This document shows positions 32,687 to 43,645 of a stretch of DNA of 64,000 nucleotides, piece after piece. The DNA comes from Bartonella harrusi (GTDB lineage: Bacteria > Pseudomonadota > Alphaproteobacteria > Rhizobiales > Rhizobiaceae), in assembly GCF_024297065.1 (NCBI RefSeq), contig NZ_CP101114.1, positions 1,240,001 through 1,304,000 on the forward strand, written 5' to 3'. Within the stretch, counting starts at the first letter, position 1, and each line of letters opens with the position of its first letter. Under the pieces are notes generated by a model. That model had not been told where the DNA came from. It did no database searches and was given only the letters and a program-made list of their open reading frames with translations. A program made the translations under genes and the position numbers.

Positions 32687-33070
32687 TTAAACGTTTATGG
32701 GATCACAACCTTCATGCAAAACAGAACGCCATTGGGTTGCACATTCACGGGCTTTTTTTAAAGAGATATTTCTTAAAGCCCCCAAGCCCATTTCATGACG
32801 GCGCCCGTGGATAGTATAGCGTAAAAGCCATTGAGCACTACCATCTTTACGCTTAAGAAGCGTGCAAACCGGCCCCCAATTGCAACAATTCTTGCTATTT
32901 AGATGATTCATAAGAAACATTTTTACTCCTTTCTTTAACGTTTTTTACCCACACGATAAACCCGCTTATGACGTGCAAATAAATGATTATGATTAATTCA
33001 ACAAAAGCAGGTTTGAGATGAGAGAATCTTACGATATTCGGGGGATCTCATTCAACATACAAAACAATGA
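32687..33070 (-). pseudogene. Decayed phage integrase N-terminus (remnant 3)
   Basis: Minus-strand frame 32687-32920 reads MFLMNHLNSKNCCNWGPVCT, then LLKRKDGSAQWLLRYTIHGR and RRHEMGLGALRNISLKKARE. This is the arm-binding domain of a P4-like integrase and is close to remnant 2 (KRKDGGAQWIYQYIIHRRHR). The ~130 bp upstream (32921-33060) match the flank of remnant 2 almost base for base in places (for example TTGTATGTTGAATGAGA on the minus strand). Only the first ~75 residues survive. The gap 33071-33391 shows nothing else. Confidence 0.68.
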
Positions 33071-33391
33071 ATTATCATTTACAAATCAATATCTTGTATG
33101 TTTATTCATCGATATATGAATGCTTTTTATAACGTATAAGCAAATATTTTTTATTCATGATGAGAAAGGATTAAAATAAAAAAGCTTTTTGTCTTCAATG
33201 TTCTCATACAAGATAGAAATAATGAATTGTTTTCATAAATCAGCTTATGACTATAGAAAAAATCTTGAAGATCAATCTTCTTGCTCTTCAAATATCTATA
33301 GCAGATAATTTGCTAGAGTTGCGTTTAAGTAATTCTTAAAGAATAAACCAATATTTTTCTCATTGAAAACAAAAAATATGAATCCAACATT

Positions 33392-34183
33392 TTAATGAGA
33401 AAACGAAGCCTTCATTTTTTGCAAGGTCGTCTCAAGGGCAGTTATTAAAGCGTTTTTTCCCCCTTGACGAGAAAAACAGTTCGACAAAAGTTCATTTGTT
33501 CCTCCTTTCGTCGAAAACTCTTTCTCAAGCAATGAAAAATCAAGAGAGGTAGGACCATCTATTGCTATAATTTTGCGCATTTCATCGGTAAGATTTCCAA
33601 ACATCATAGCAAGAAAATCCGCTGATTGTTGCTGTTCTAATCCCTGTTTTATAAACCATTGATGTGCTGTTTCTATAAAATTAAAATATACCCCCATGAG
33701 TGAACCAGCGGTCATGAAAAGATTAAACTGTTCTTCTGCATTCAACACCAATGTCCCCCCCATCGCATCAAATAAACGACATAAAAAAGGATGATCAGGA
33801 TAAATTGGCGTTAAATTTTTACATTCTGCTACAAAAGGAAGTGGAACAGCACGATAAACTTCATGGTTAATCCACTCTGCAACTTGTGTTGCTTTTGCCA
33901 TAGCAAGAACGGAGACAACCAGCTGTTCACGACGGAAACGAAGAGAACGTAAGACTTCTTCAGCCATTTGGTTAGGCAAACAAAGGAAAACACAATCACT
34001 CACATCGAGCAATGCTTGATTATTTTCAGCAATGATAACTTTATCATATTCGAGCGAAAGGCGTTCTGCCATTTGCGCATTGCGAGGTGAAATAATGAGT
34101 GAAGAAACGTCAAATTTGCTTTTCATTAAGCCATCAATCATTGAAGAGCTAATTTTACCTGTCCCCAAAAAGCCAATTTTCAT
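33392..34183 (-). CDS. proC: Pyrroline-5-carboxylate reductase family protein
   Basis: ProC reduces pyrroline-5-carboxylate to proline with NAD(P)H. The N-terminal Rossmann start KIGFLGTGKISSSMIDGLMK is typical. The C-terminal dimer region is seen in FMTAGSLMGVYFNFIETAHQ, but the usual ProC signature is weakly kept, and a related reductase with another substrate is possible. At 263 aa it is close to the family's 265-275 aa. The ATG follows GCAAGGAGTAGAA, a good ribosome binding site. Confidence 0.75.
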   Translation of the reverse strand: MKIGFLGTGKISSSMIDGLMKSKFDVSSLIISPRNAQMAERLSLEYDKVIIAENNQALLDVSDCVFLCLPNQMAEEVLRSLRFRREQLVVSVLAMAKATQVAEWINHEVYRAVPLPFVAECKNLTPIYPDHPFLCRLFDAMGGTLVLNAEEQFNLFMTAGSLMGVYFNFIETAHQWFIKQGLEQQQSADFLAMMFGNLTDEMRKIIAIDGPTSLDFSLLEKEFSTKGGTNELLSNCFSRQGGKNALITALETTLQKMKASFSH

Positions 34184-34240
34184 TTCTACTCCTTGCTCTT
34201 CATAAATTTTAAAGAAAACTTCACCAACAGTTCATCGATT

Positions 34241-34486
34241 TTAACTCACATAAACAGTAATCGAGGAAGCAACACATAACATAGCAACAATAATCAATGC
34301 CAAATAGACTTTGGGTTTATCAAAAAGAACTGCAAAAGCAGAAAACCAACCAACGATGGCAGCTGTTAAGGCAAATAAAAAACCTGGCTTATTCATAAGA
34401 ACGATATGCATTGCCATTAAACCACCAATGATCAGCGCTCCAAAAACAATCAACAAACCCGTTGCAAATTTTTCATAATCGTCCAT
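34241..34486 (-). CDS. Small inner-membrane protein (81 aa), unknown
   Basis: This small hydrophobic protein has three predicted membrane segments: ATGLLIVFGALIIGGLMAMH, FLFALTAAIVGWFSAFAVLF and VYLALIIVAMLCVASSITVY. The ATG at 34486 follows GAGGAGCAAAAT, an excellent ribosome binding site, so the longer open frame to 34519 is not used. I do not recognise a family. It lies between yraN and proC on the same strand. Confidence 0.72.
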   Translation of the reverse strand: MDDYEKFATGLLIVFGALIIGGLMAMHIVLMNKPGFLFALTAAIVGWFSAFAVLFDKPKVYLALIIVAMLCVASSITVYVS

Positions 34487-34591
34487 ATTTTGCTCCTCAT
34501 AATGCTTATATTGTGGCACACTTTCCTAACCCATCTGTCTATAAAAATGAAATGTTTTTCATTTACTATGGTTAAAATAATATAGGAACTT

Positions 34592-34960
34592 TTATTTATC
34601 AGATGTAAAAAATGCCGGAATATGCTGTGGTAAACGCCATGGTAAAATTGCAATGAGATCAAAACGCACACATAAAAGAGCATGATCTTTTTGTCGTGCT
34701 AACCAAATATCAGCCGCAGCTTCAATACGTCTCTCATTTTCACGGGAAACTGCTGCCATTGCTTCAGCTAAGGTTGAACGTGCTTTGACCTCAACGATTA
34801 AAACAAGATTTCCACGCCGCGCAATTAAATCAATTTCACCACACTTTGTTTTAAAACGAATTTCAGCAATATGAAATCCTTTGAACCGTAACCACCAAGC
34901 AGCCCATTTTTCTGCACGAATACCGCGATAAAAAGACTTTTGCCTGCGCTCTTTTTGCAT
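34592..34960 (-). CDS. YraN/UPF0102 family endonuclease-like protein
   Basis: This 122-aa protein of the UPF0102 (YraN) family has a restriction-endonuclease-like fold. The conserved core is visible: [33 protein letters not shown] and [13 protein letters not shown] (the E-I-D-L-I and E-V-K catalytic-type residues). Its biological role is unsettled, but in many bacteria it sits next to rsmI, as it does here (24 bp away). Confidence 0.9.
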   Translation of the reverse strand: MQKERRQKSFYRGIRAEKWAAWWLRFKGFHIAEIRFKTKCGEIDLIARRGNLVLIVEVKARSTLAEAMAAVSRENERRIEAAADIWLARQKDHALLCVRFDLIAILPWRLPQHIPAFFTSDK

Positions 34961-34983
34961 AAGCTTATAAACCCTTTAAATTT

Positions 34984-35871
34984 TTAGCTATCTTTCAAAA
35001 AATTTAACCGCTGAAAAAGCTCTTGCTTTTTTAAACCAGTTTTCTTAGCCATTAAAGCAGCTGCTTGAGCTGCAGAATGTGTACGCGCCAATTCTAATAA
35101 CATGCCATCAATTTCTTGATCACTCATCACTTCCAAAAAAGGAGGAACTTCTCCAACAAGAACAACAATCTCACCTCGAATATGAGACTTTTTCCTGTAA
35201 CTTTCCAACAAATTCGCTAAATTGGAAACATCTACTGTTTCAAATTTTTTTGTTAATTCACGACAAATTGCCGCAGGACGATTGGCCGAAAAAACAGAAA
35301 TCATATCTTGTAAAGTCTCAACAAGACGATGCGGAGATTCATAAAAAATTAAAGTCGCGGGGATCGTTTTTAATTGTTCCAAACGCTTTTGGCGTTGTAC
35401 CTTGCGTGCACTTAAAAAACCCGCGAAAAAAAAGCTATCAGTGGGAAGTCCCGTCGCAACAAGAGCGGCTAAAAGAGCTGAAGTACCAGGAACTGGAATA
35501 ATTTTGTAACCAACTTTGCGCGTTTCTTCTACCAGTCGAAATCCAGGATCAGAAATAAGTGGTGTGCCAGCATCTGATACAAGTGCTACACTTTTGTTTT
35601 CTGCTAAAACTGCTAATAACTTCTGCCCTGCCTTTTGTGCATTGTGTTCGTGATAAAGGAAAGGTTTTTTCTGAATACCATAGCGTTCCAACAAAACACG
35701 CGTTACTCGTGTATCCTCACACGCTAGAATATCAACTCCCGCCAAAACTTGCAAAGCACGAAGAGTGACATCTGCTAAATTTCCGATAGGCGTTGATACG
35801 AGATAAAGCGCCGGCTCTATGACAGGCGCAGAATAAGCATGCGTTCCTATAAAATATGTTTTTTCACACAT
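34984..35871 (-). CDS. rsmI: 16S rRNA (cytidine-1402 2'-O) methyltransferase
   Basis: RsmI methylates the ribose of C1402 in 16S rRNA. The tetrapyrrole-methylase fold begins ALYLVSTPIGNLADVTLRAL, followed by ACEDTRVTRVLL, SDAGTPLISDPGFRLVEE and PVPGTSALLAALVATGLPTD. At 295 aa it has family length. It lies upstream of yraN on the same strand and is probably co-transcribed with it. Confidence 0.95.
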   Translation of the reverse strand: MCEKTYFIGTHAYSAPVIEPALYLVSTPIGNLADVTLRALQVLAGVDILACEDTRVTRVLLERYGIQKKPFLYHEHNAQKAGQKLLAVLAENKSVALVSDAGTPLISDPGFRLVEETRKVGYKIIPVPGTSALLAALVATGLPTDSFFFAGFLSARKVQRQKRLEQLKTIPATLIFYESPHRLVETLQDMISVFSANRPAAICRELTKKFETVDVSNLANLLESYRKKSHIRGEIVVLVGEVPPFLEVMSDQEIDGMLLELARTHSAAQAAALMAKKTGLKKQELFQRLNFLKDS

Positions 35872-36681
35872 ACCCTTCTTTCAACAGCAAGAAACCTTAC
35901 TTTTATCAACCTTCACCAAAACTTTTACCTGCGAATATTATCTATTTCTACCAACTTTGTTGTTATCAGCAAAGAATAAACCTCTCGAATAACGCGCGTG
36001 CCATCATAAAATAGTTTGCAACAATATCTACACTTTTCTTAGTCTCATAACGCGTTTTCAATCATCACGACACTTCCAATAGAATACATTCCCAATATTC
36101 CCCATACCACATCAGTCCCTATCACTTTATATGAACCTTTTCCTCATGAACCGAAGCTAAATTGTCTCCCTCCTCATCCCTTGAGCTTATCCAATCTTTT
36201 TAAGAGCTAAATTTTTTGAATTCTTTCTATTGCTTGGATTTTAAAATCAGCCTCATTTATCGATATCAAAACTATCAACCCAAGTAAGTACAAATCGCTC
36301 CTTCTCAATAATGATTGCCCGTAATGATTGCCTATGTCATTGCGAAATAAATATGACACACTCGCGCCATAACACCCCATATTGTTATACTCTTTACAAC
36401 TTTTGCAATGGTATAATCAATACACCAAATTTCATAGTGAAAAATACATTTTTATATCTACATCGAAACTTTAACCTATTCACTCTTCTCACCAAAAACC
36501 AACAAATAGTTTATGTTGATAAAAATAAACCTTATCACCCGCTGTATAATAAGCTTCTCTGTTTATTTCACATCTGAAACCTCTATTCTCCAATAAAATC
36601 CATGTTTCGTCATGCCTATAAAATAGCTCTTTATATTTTTAAACAGCGGATTTTAGCTTCCTGTCTGAGAAAAATGTGCAT
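35872..36681 (+). other. 810-bp gap between rsmI and mrp
   Basis: This stretch is AT-rich, and I found no gene. The frame at 36311-36577 is Cys/His/Asn-rich, starts with TTG or ATT-like codons without a ribosome binding site, and looks random. A short direct repeat (ATGATTGCCCGTA / ATGATTGCCTATG, near 36309-36333) is too small to interpret. The region should contain the rsmI promoter. Confidence 0.4.
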
Positions 36682-37776
36682 TTATAAAAATCTATTTTTT
36701 ATTTGACCAACCATCGCGCGATAAAGCTTAGCCTGCTCCTCATCTGGTTTAGAAACAAAGATTGGCACACCATCATCTGAAGAAGATCGTAAAGCTGCAT
36801 CAAGCGGCACTTCTGCTAAGAAAGGTATCCCTCGGCGTTCTGCTTCAGCACGCGTACCACCATAACCAAAAATATCGTAACGTTTTTGCGTATCAGGAGC
36901 AATAAAGTAACTCATGTTCTCAATGAGCCCTAAAATGGGAACATCAACTTTCATGAACATTTCTATTGCTTTACGTGCATCAACCAAGGCAAGATCCTGT
37001 GGAGTAGAAACAATCAATGCCCCTGTCAACTGTACTTGTTGCGCAAGTGTCAATTGTGCATCACCTGTCCCTGGAGGCATATCAACCACCAAAACATTGA
37101 GAGGTCCCCATAAAACATCTCTTAACAATTGCGTTACAGCCGCCATTACCATGGGACCACGCCATACCACAGGCTTTTCCTCCTCAACCAAAAAGCCCAT
37201 CGACATCAATTTAAGCCCAAATTTTTCAAGAGGTTGAAGTTTTTTCCCATCAATAAGCCGTGGTTTTTCATTAACAAGTCCTGTTAAACGTGGCAAAGAC
37301 GGACCGTAGATATCTGCATCCATCAAACCCGTTTTAAAACCAGAATCGTGTAAAGCAAGAGCAATATTCATTGCCATTGTCGATTTACCAACTCCTCCCT
37401 TTCCAGAAGCAACAGCAATCACATGCTGAACACCTTCTATCGGCATTTTCACAGGCAATCCACTTATTCTACGTTTTGGCTTAGAAAAAACTGTCTTTTT
37501 ATGCACAGAAGACGATACCATTGTTTTTTTTTCTGCCGTAAGTGTGACAACAACAGATTCAACTCCATCCATAACACAAACCACTTCTTCAGCAGCACGA
37601 CGCAACGCTTCCCATTCTTGTATACGTCCATCTGGAACAGTAATGGAAAAAAAAACTTTTCCATGAGCAATTAATATTTCTGAAAGAAGCCCCGATGATA
37701 CAATATCACTTTCAAAATCTGGTCTTTTGATTTGATGCAATGCATTGCGAATAGCCTCGCGTGTGATAGGATTCAC
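36682..37776 (-). CDS. mrp: Mrp/NBP35-family P-loop ATPase (Fe-S carrier)
   Basis: Mrp/ApbC proteins bind and transfer iron-sulfur clusters. The N-terminal ~90 residues form a DUF59 (MIP18-like) domain. The ParA-like domain starts with the deviant Walker A VIAVASGKGGVGKSTMAMN, followed by LMDADIYGPSLPRL, VVDMPPGTGDAQLTLAQQ and GLIENMSYF. The usual C-x-x-C near the C-terminus is not evident (SYFIAPDTQKRYDIFG), a feature seen in many alphaproteobacterial members. At 364 aa it is a normal length. Confidence 0.92.
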   Translation of the reverse strand: MNPITREAIRNALHQIKRPDFESDIVSSGLLSEILIAHGKVFFSITVPDGRIQEWEALRRAAEEVVCVMDGVESVVVTLTAEKKTMVSSSVHKKTVFSKPKRRISGLPVKMPIEGVQHVIAVASGKGGVGKSTMAMNIALALHDSGFKTGLMDADIYGPSLPRLTGLVNEKPRLIDGKKLQPLEKFGLKLMSMGFLVEEEKPVVWRGPMVMAAVTQLLRDVLWGPLNVLVVDMPPGTGDAQLTLAQQVQLTGALIVSTPQDLALVDARKAIEMFMKVDVPILGLIENMSYFIAPDTQKRYDIFGYGGTRAEAERRGIPFLAEVPLDAALRSSSDDGVPIFVSKPDEEQAKLYRAMVGQIKNRFL

Positions 37777-38248
37777 ATTCTTTCCTCTCTATAAAAACTT
37801 AGAAAATAGAGCAATAAAGGTGAAAAAAACTTCAACTTAGACACCCTAAAACTTCCCACGTTATGAGAATTGTAAAGTGCAAATATCTTATATCATATCT
37901 CTTGTAAAATACGAAAAAAACCTCAAATAAAAACCTAGAGTGTAAAATCCCATTAACCAGAGTGTCGTTCGATTGTTTTACGCATGTTTCTATAAAAATT
38001 TTTAAAAAGCAAAATTGAGCGAACCTCTAATGTAAACAGACACTGCTATTGTATAATAATAAATTTTGATTCTTTCTTTACTCTTAATGAACAATGTGAA
38101 TACTCCATTGTATTGTAAAAAATAGCTGTAAAATTATTCATTGAAAACAGCAATTATTTCCCTTAACTTTTAAAACTTTTATGAACAAAGTGCCTTTATA
38201 GCACAGTGTTTTTTGCATTTTTTTAAAAGAAAGAAAAATAATCTGAGA
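37777..38248 (+). other. Gap between mrp and rpmH
   Basis: This is roughly 470 bp of very AT-rich sequence between two divergent transcription units. Both promoters should lie here, but apart from the candidate rpmH promoter at its right end I see no gene or repeat. Confidence 0.4.
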
Positions 38249-38277
38249 TTGACTTTTTTTATTTTTTTCCTTATGGG
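38249..38277 (+). promoter_or_regulatory. Candidate rpmH promoter
   Basis: TTGACT (38249-38254) and TATGGG (38272-38277) are separated by 17 bp in a T-rich stretch, about 95 bp before the rpmH ATG. The -35 is good and the -10 poor, so this is a plausible but unproven sigma-70 promoter. Confidence 0.4.
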
Positions 38278-38371
38278 ATAGTAACCGTACAATAGGATAT
38301 ATCACTGTTCATCTAGCGCATAAATTTACCCATAGAATTAAGAAGGGCCGCACTCCGCGGTATTTAAATAA

Positions 38372-38506
38372 ATGAAACGTACTTACCAGCCATCTAAATT
38401 GGTCCGTAAACGCCGCCATGGGTTTCGTGCACGTATGGCAACAGCCAGTGGTCGTAAAGTTATTGCTGCAAGGCGTGCTCGTGGACGTAAGCGGTTATCC
38501 GCTTAA
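38372..38506 (+). CDS. rpmH: 50S ribosomal protein L34
   Basis: The 44-aa L34 begins [20 protein letters not shown] and ends GRKRLSA, an almost invariant protein of the large ribosomal subunit. It heads the conserved rpmH-rnpA-yidC-engB cluster. The rnpA gene follows after about 120 bp. Identification is certain from sequence and context. Confidence 0.98.
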   Translation: MKRTYQPSKLVRKRRHGFRARMATASGRKVIAARRARGRKRLSA

Positions 38507-38627
38507 GCGTTTAATTTAACCATTTACATTTTCACAATGGTTGAATATCACCTTCATTTCTTCATTGTGAAACTTTCGTCATGAACCTTCAATGTTTGTG
38601 TTCTCAGGCATTTAATAGAGTTGCGAA

Positions 38628-39005
38628 ATGCTCTGTATGAAGAAAAAACATCCCTGCCGCATTCGTAAAAGAGCAGATTTTTTAGCTGTACGAACAGGAG
38701 AAAAGCGGCGCGGTCCTTTGTTTTTGCTGGAAGTTAAATCTCATGAACAAACAGCAGAAATAGAATCTCCTCCTGTTGCGCGTGTGGGTTTTACAGTTAC
38801 GCGTAAAAATGGCAATGCTGTTAAACGTAATCGTATTAAAAGACGTCTACGGGAAGCGGTTCGGGTTGGACTTATAGAGAAAATGGAAGGAGGAACAGAC
38901 TATGTCATTGTTGCGCGTCCTGATGCACTTCATGCGCCTTTTACATCTCTCATCAATGAACTAAACCGACGGATAAAACAAAAAACAAAATACCAACAAC
39001 GGTAA
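38628..39005 (+). CDS. rnpA: Ribonuclease P protein component
   Basis: RnpA binds the RNase P RNA and helps it process tRNA 5' ends. The basic RNR motif is seen in [17 protein letters not shown]. The N-terminal [19 protein letters not shown] and the central [20 protein letters not shown] are typical. The ATG at 38637 (MKKKHPC) is an alternative start three codons in. At 125 aa it has normal length. Confidence 0.96.
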   Translation: MLCMKKKHPCRIRKRADFLAVRTGEKRRGPLFLLEVKSHEQTAEIESPPVARVGFTVTRKNGNAVKRNRIKRRLREAVRVGLIEKMEGGTDYVIVARPDALHAPFTSLINELNRRIKQKTKYQQR

Positions 39006-39018
39006 CAGGATAGTACGA

Positions 39019-40857
39019 ATGGAATATAACCGCAATTTCTTTATCGCCATTGGATTATCTTTCATTGTGCTTGTCGCATGGCAGTTTCTTCATGTGATCC
39101 CTAAACAAGCTGAATTACAAAAAAAACAAGCAATTGCACAGCAATTGTCAAAACAACAATCAGCACTTTCCACTCCTACAACAAATTTTTCTGATGCTAC
39201 ACCAACACACGGATCAGCTTCTATCATTGATCATAAAATGACTCCTGAAATGCGAAACGCTGTGTTGTCAAAAACAAACCGCGTTACCATCAAAACCAAT
39301 GAACTTGAAGGTTCTATTAATCTTGTTGGTGCACAATTCGATGATCTTCATCTCAAAAGATATCGCCTGACAGTAGAAAAAAAATCACCCGAAATTGCTC
39401 TGCTGAATCCCAAAGGGTTCACAACAACCTATCTTGCCGAATTTGGTTTTACAAGTTCGTCTTTATCAGCAGAGGCTTTGCCGCAATCTGATACTCAATG
39501 GCAAATAGAGGGTAATAATACAATACTGACTCCTTCTACACCTGTTACTCTCATTTATAACAATGGTCAGGGACAGATTTTCCGCCGTATCCTTTCTGTC
39601 GATGATCACTACATGTTTACCATTGAAGATTCTATCAGCAATGAAGCAGATAAACCGATATACCTCTCGTCTTATGCTCGTGTTGCACGTGCTTCTCCAC
39701 CAGAACATACAAATGCAACCTATTTGCTTCATGAGGGTATGATCGCTATTGCAGGTGATTCACTTAAAACTGAGAAATATAAAACTTTAGCAGAACTTGA
39801 TCCGAATCCTGATAATGGTCAAAAAAGTATGATTTTTTCTAAAGTGACAGGAGGTTGGATTGGTATTACCGATAAATATTGGGCTGTCGCAGTTATTCCT
39901 CCACAGGATAAAGAATATACAAGTCGCTTTATTTATTTTGATCGCTTGCAAACACATTATCAGTCTGACGTGTTAGGGACGCTTATAACGATTGCACCAA
40001 ATGAAACAAAAACTGTTACAAATCGTCTGTTTGCTGGTGCAAAACAAGTTGAAATTATTAATCACTATCAAGATGATTTGAAAATCAAGAAATTTGCTCT
40101 CTTAATCGATTGGGGTTGGTTTGATTTCATTACCAAGCCAATGTTTTCTCTCATTGATATTCTTTATAAGCAAACAGGCAATTTTGGTGTTGCCATTCTT
40201 CTTGTTACGGTGCTCTTAAAAATACTTCTTTTCCCTCTAGCAAATAAATCTTATAAATCTATGGCACGCATGAAGCTTATACAACCGCTGTTGCTGGAAA
40301 TAAAAGAAAAATATCCAGATGACCGTACCAAGCAACAACAAGCAATTATAGAACTGTATAAAACCAAAAAAATCAATCCTCTCGCAGGTTGTTGGCCCAT
40401 GTTGGTTCAATTTCCTATATTTTTTGCTCTCTATAAAGTTTTGTATATTACCATTGAAATGCGACATGCACCTTTCTTTGGCTGGATTAAAGATTTAGCA
40501 GCACCCGATCCGACTTCTGTTTTTAATCTGTTTGATCTTTTGCCATACACAACTCCAACATTTCTTATGATTGGTGCATGGCCTTTGATTATGGGAATAA
40601 CGATGTTTTTACAAATGCGTATGAATCCAGCTCCACAAGATCAAACACAAGCTATGATTTTCGCATGGATGCCTGTTATCTTTACCTTTATGCTGGCTTC
40701 TTTTCCTGTTGGCCTTGTCATTTATTGGGCGTGGAATAATGTATTATCAATGATTCAGCAAGGAATTATGATGAAACGTCAAGGAGCTAAGATTGAGCTT
40801 TTTGATAATCTTAAAGCTATCTGGCAAAAATCTCCTGAAAAAGAAATGCATAAATGA
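39019..40857 (+). CDS. yidC: Membrane protein insertase YidC
   Basis: YidC inserts and folds inner-membrane proteins, with or without SecYEG. At 612 aa it is the Gram-negative type: an N-terminal anchor ([20 protein letters not shown]), a large periplasmic beta-domain (about residues 80-370) and the conserved five-helix C-terminal core ([59 protein letters not shown]). The conserved cytoplasmic loop [18 protein letters not shown] is present. Its stop overlaps the engB start by 4 bp. Confidence 0.97.
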   Translation: MEYNRNFFIAIGLSFIVLVAWQFLHVIPKQAELQKKQAIAQQLSKQQSALSTPTTNFSDATPTHGSASIIDHKMTPEMRNAVLSKTNRVTIKTNELEGSINLVGAQFDDLHLKRYRLTVEKKSPEIALLNPKGFTTTYLAEFGFTSSSLSAEALPQSDTQWQIEGNNTILTPSTPVTLIYNNGQGQIFRRILSVDDHYMFTIEDSISNEADKPIYLSSYARVARASPPEHTNATYLLHEGMIAIAGDSLKTEKYKTLAELDPNPDNGQKSMIFSKVTGGWIGITDKYWAVAVIPPQDKEYTSRFIYFDRLQTHYQSDVLGTLITIAPNETKTVTNRLFAGAKQVEIINHYQDDLKIKKFALLIDWGWFDFITKPMFSLIDILYKQTGNFGVAILLVTVLLKILLFPLANKSYKSMARMKLIQPLLLEIKEKYPDDRTKQQQAIIELYKTKKINPLAGCWPMLVQFPIFFALYKVLYITIEMRHAPFFGWIKDLAAPDPTSVFNLFDLLPYTTPTFLMIGAWPLIMGITMFLQMRMNPAPQDQTQAMIFAWMPVIFTFMLASFPVGLVIYWAWNNVLSMIQQGIMMKRQGAKIELFDNLKAIWQKSPEKEMHK

Positions 40858-41501
40858 CAAAGTGTTTTTCTCTTTCTGGCGTTTTTTCTTATAACTGGAT
40901 TTTTATTCGTGGTGTACCAGCAATACACTTTCTTCCACCAGAAGGCCCCCCCGAAATCGCATTTGCGGGACGTTCTAATGTTGGAAAATCTTCTCTTATC
41001 AATGCACTTGTTCAACAAAAAGGTTTGGCACGTACCTCAAATACACCAGGACGTACGCAGGAACTTAATTACTTCGTACCCGATGGTTTCAGTGGAAAAC
41101 CTGGGGATCTCCCCCCTCTAGCACTCGTAGATATGCCAGGCTATGGTTTTGCCAAAGCTCCTAAGAATCTCGTTGATGCGTGGACACATTTGATTTTTAG
41201 CTATTTACAAGGACGCACAACGCTAAAACGTGTTTATATTTTAATTGATTCACGCCATGGAATTAAAAAAAATGATGCAGAAGTTCTCGATCTCCTCGAT
41301 AAAGCAGCTGTTTCGTACCAAATTGTTTTAACGAAAAGTGATAAAATAAAATTGAACATCCTTGAAAAATTAATAATAACCACAAAAAGACAGCTTCTCA
41401 AACGCCCAGCCTCTTATCCTGAAATTCTTGTGACATCTTCAGAAAAAGCATGCGGTTTGGAAGAATTACGTACTGCTATTTTACAAACGATCGGAATATA
41501 A
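40854..41501 (+). CDS. engB: Ribosome biogenesis GTP-binding protein EngB (YihA/YsxC)
   Basis: EngB is a small essential GTPase in late 50S assembly. The G motifs are clear: G1 [18 protein letters not shown]2 [11 protein letters not shown]3 [10 protein letters not shown], and G4 TKSDK. At 215 aa it has family length. The ATG overlaps the yidC TGA (ATGA), which indicates translational coupling within the rpmH cluster. Confidence 0.96.
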   Translation: MTKCFSLSGVFSYNWIFIRGVPAIHFLPPEGPPEIAFAGRSNVGKSSLINALVQQKGLARTSNTPGRTQELNYFVPDGFSGKPGDLPPLALVDMPGYGFAKAPKNLVDAWTHLIFSYLQGRTTLKRVYILIDSRHGIKKNDAEVLDLLDKAAVSYQIVLTKSDKIKLNILEKLIITTKRQLLKRPASYPEILVTSSEKACGLEELRTAILQTIGI

Positions 41502-41636
41502 TATTCCTGTTATTAAAAGTTTATTAAACATAATGACTCGCTTTTGCTAATAATCTTGTACTTCTTGTAAAGCATCTTTATAAAAATTCTTGTTACTTGA
41601 AAGAATTTTCATCAACTCTATTTGATACTGTAGATC

Positions 41637-42329
41637 ATGCTGACACTTTTTCATTCTCCCCTATCTTCTGCCTCCCGTTTCATACGCCTTATTCTTGGAG
41701 AATATGGTATAACTGCTCAACTCATTGAAGAACATGAATGGGCCAGGAGACATGAATTTCTTGCGCTTAATCCAGCTGGTCATGTTCCCGTTCTTCTTGA
41801 TGAACATGAAGTTCCATTATCAGGAGCTATTGTTATCTACGAATATTTAGATGAAACGCATGGGAGTTTACGACAAGAGAATAAACTTTTTCCGGAAAAT
41901 CCTCTAAGTCGTGCTGAAGTACGTCGTCTTAATGATTGGTTTTTAAATAAATTTGAAAATGAGTCTACACGTCATATTGTACGAGAACGAATCTATAAAC
42001 GTGAAATGCCACTCGCTATTGGTGGTGGTGCCCCTAATTCACAAATTTTACGTAATGCACGTGCTAATATTCTACCGCATATGAGCTATCTCAATTGGCT
42101 CTGTGCATCTCGTGACTGGTTAGTCGGTTCTGAATTATCCTATGCGGATCTCGCAGCAGCAGCTTCTGTGTCTGTACTTGATTTTCTTGGGGAAATTGAC
42201 TGGGAACAATCACCCGCCGCCAAAGATTGGTATACGCGGATTAAATCACGACCTTCTTTTCGCTCTCTTTTAACAGATCGCGTACGAGGAATTGTAGCAA
42301 GTCCTCATTATACAGATCTAGACTTTTAA
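41637..42329 (+). CDS. Glutathione S-transferase family protein
   Basis: This 230-aa protein has an N-terminal thioredoxin-like GST domain (LFHSPLSSASRFIRLILGEY, then NPAGHVPVLLDEHEVPLSGA with the glutathione-binding P-V and S-G-A) and an all-helical C-terminal domain (VGSELSYADLAAAASVSVLD, the conserved N-capping box region). It is a cytosolic GST-like enzyme; the substrate is unknown. It stands alone, 135 bp after engB. Confidence 0.9.
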   Translation: MLTLFHSPLSSASRFIRLILGEYGITAQLIEEHEWARRHEFLALNPAGHVPVLLDEHEVPLSGAIVIYEYLDETHGSLRQENKLFPENPLSRAEVRRLNDWFLNKFENESTRHIVRERIYKREMPLAIGGGAPNSQILRNARANILPHMSYLNWLCASRDWLVGSELSYADLAAAASVSVLDFLGEIDWEQSPAAKDWYTRIKSRPSFRSLLTDRVRGIVASPHYTDLDF

Positions 42330-42803
42330 TCACCTTTCTCAACAAGGAAAAACAATATTCATTGTTTAAAAAAGACGCTTCTACATCAATAAAAGCGCAT
42401 ACGTTTTATACATCATATCATTAAGCATTAACTTATAAAAATAATTTGTCCTTTTATCACTTGATGAGATCATAAAATGCAGGCGTTTTTTTATCTTATA
42501 ATGAATCAAAAAGTCATTTATTATACATCATAAATGCAATCATCGTACAAATAAAAAATGGACAATAGAGTAATATGATACCGATTTTTAATCCTATAAT
42601 CTGCAAAACACATATTATATAATCTTCATATTACTCGTTCTATAATGTGCATAATGGTTCCTCACCAACTGCTTCTATAAACTAACAATCCCTGTACATC
42701 ACTAAAGAAAGCAAAAGTTTTCTTCTATCGAGAAAAGAACTGTTGGAAAGAAAGAGGGATTTTGCCTATACTACAAGAAGTAAAGTGTTGTAAGGAGAAA
42801 AAT
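42330..42803 (+). other. Gap upstream of dapB
   Basis: This is about 470 bp of AT-rich sequence. A weak inverted repeat (AAACAAT / ATTGTTT, 42350-42367) follows the GST gene and could help end its transcript. The dapB ribosome binding site (GTAAGGAGAAAAAT) lies at the right end. No gene is seen. Confidence 0.4.
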
Positions 42804-43616
42804 ATGCGCCTTACCGTTGTTGGTGCTAATGGAAGAATGGGACGCGAGCTTATTTCAGCTATCCATCGGAGGAATGATGTAGAACTTTATGCGGTGCTTG
42901 TGCGTAAAGGATCACCTTTTGTAAACAAAGATGCCAGCATATTGATTGGTTCAGATGCCCTTGGTGTTCACATCACTGATGATCCTGAAAGCGCTTTCTC
43001 TAACACAGAGGGTATTGTAGATTTCTCACAGCCACAAGCCAGTCTTCTTTACGCCAACTATGCGGCTCAAAAGGGTCTTGTGCATATTATTGGTACAACG
43101 GGGTTTAGTAAAGCAGAAGACGAGCAAATTGCAGATTTTGCGAAATATACGACTATTGTCAAATCTGGAAATATGAGCCTTGGAATCAATCTTTTAGCAA
43201 ATCTTGTAAAAAGGGCTGCAAAAGCACTAGAATCTAATGATTTTGATATTGAGATCTATGAGATGCATCATGCCGACAAAATTGATGCCCCTTCTGGAAC
43301 AGCTCTTCTTCTTGGACAAGCTGCCGCTGAAGGCCGCAATGTTATGCTAAAGAATGTGTGTATCAACGAGCGCAATAGCCATACAGGTAAACGTGAAAAA
43401 GGAACGATTGGCTTTGCCTGTTCACGAGGTGGAACGGTTGTTGGCGATCATAATGTTACTTTTGCCGGCCCAAATGAACGCATCGTTCTTTCACACGCAG
43501 CGCAAGAACGCTCTATCTTTACCAATGGCGCCTTAAAAGCAGCCTTATGGGCAAAGAATCATGAAAATGGTCTTTATTCAATGCTTGATGTTTTAGGATT
43601 GAATGATGAACTTTAA
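42804..43616 (+). CDS. dapB: 4-hydroxy-tetrahydrodipicolinate reductase
   Basis: DapB makes tetrahydrodipicolinate in the lysine and diaminopimelate (peptidoglycan) pathway. The N-terminal NAD(P)-binding motif is [19 protein letters not shown]. The signature [20 protein letters not shown] carries the catalytic His and Lys. The ATG at 42804 follows AAGGAGAAAAAT; the open frame upstream to 42762 is not used. At 270 aa it has family length. gpmA follows after 29 bp. Confidence 0.96.
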   Translation: MRLTVVGANGRMGRELISAIHRRNDVELYAVLVRKGSPFVNKDASILIGSDALGVHITDDPESAFSNTEGIVDFSQPQASLLYANYAAQKGLVHIIGTTGFSKAEDEQIADFAKYTTIVKSGNMSLGINLLANLVKRAAKALESNDFDIEIYEMHHADKIDAPSGTALLLGQAAAEGRNVMLKNVCINERNSHTGKREKGTIGFACSRGGTVVGDHNVTFAGPNERIVLSHAAQERSIFTNGALKAALWAKNHENGLYSMLDVLGLNDEL

Positions 43617-43645
43617 ACAATCAAGATAACGCAGGAAATTTGCGC

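Noticed and set aside
36311..36577. 88-codon plus-strand frame between rsmI and mrp
   Set aside because: Cys/His/Asn-rich random-like protein with no start signal or recognised motif.
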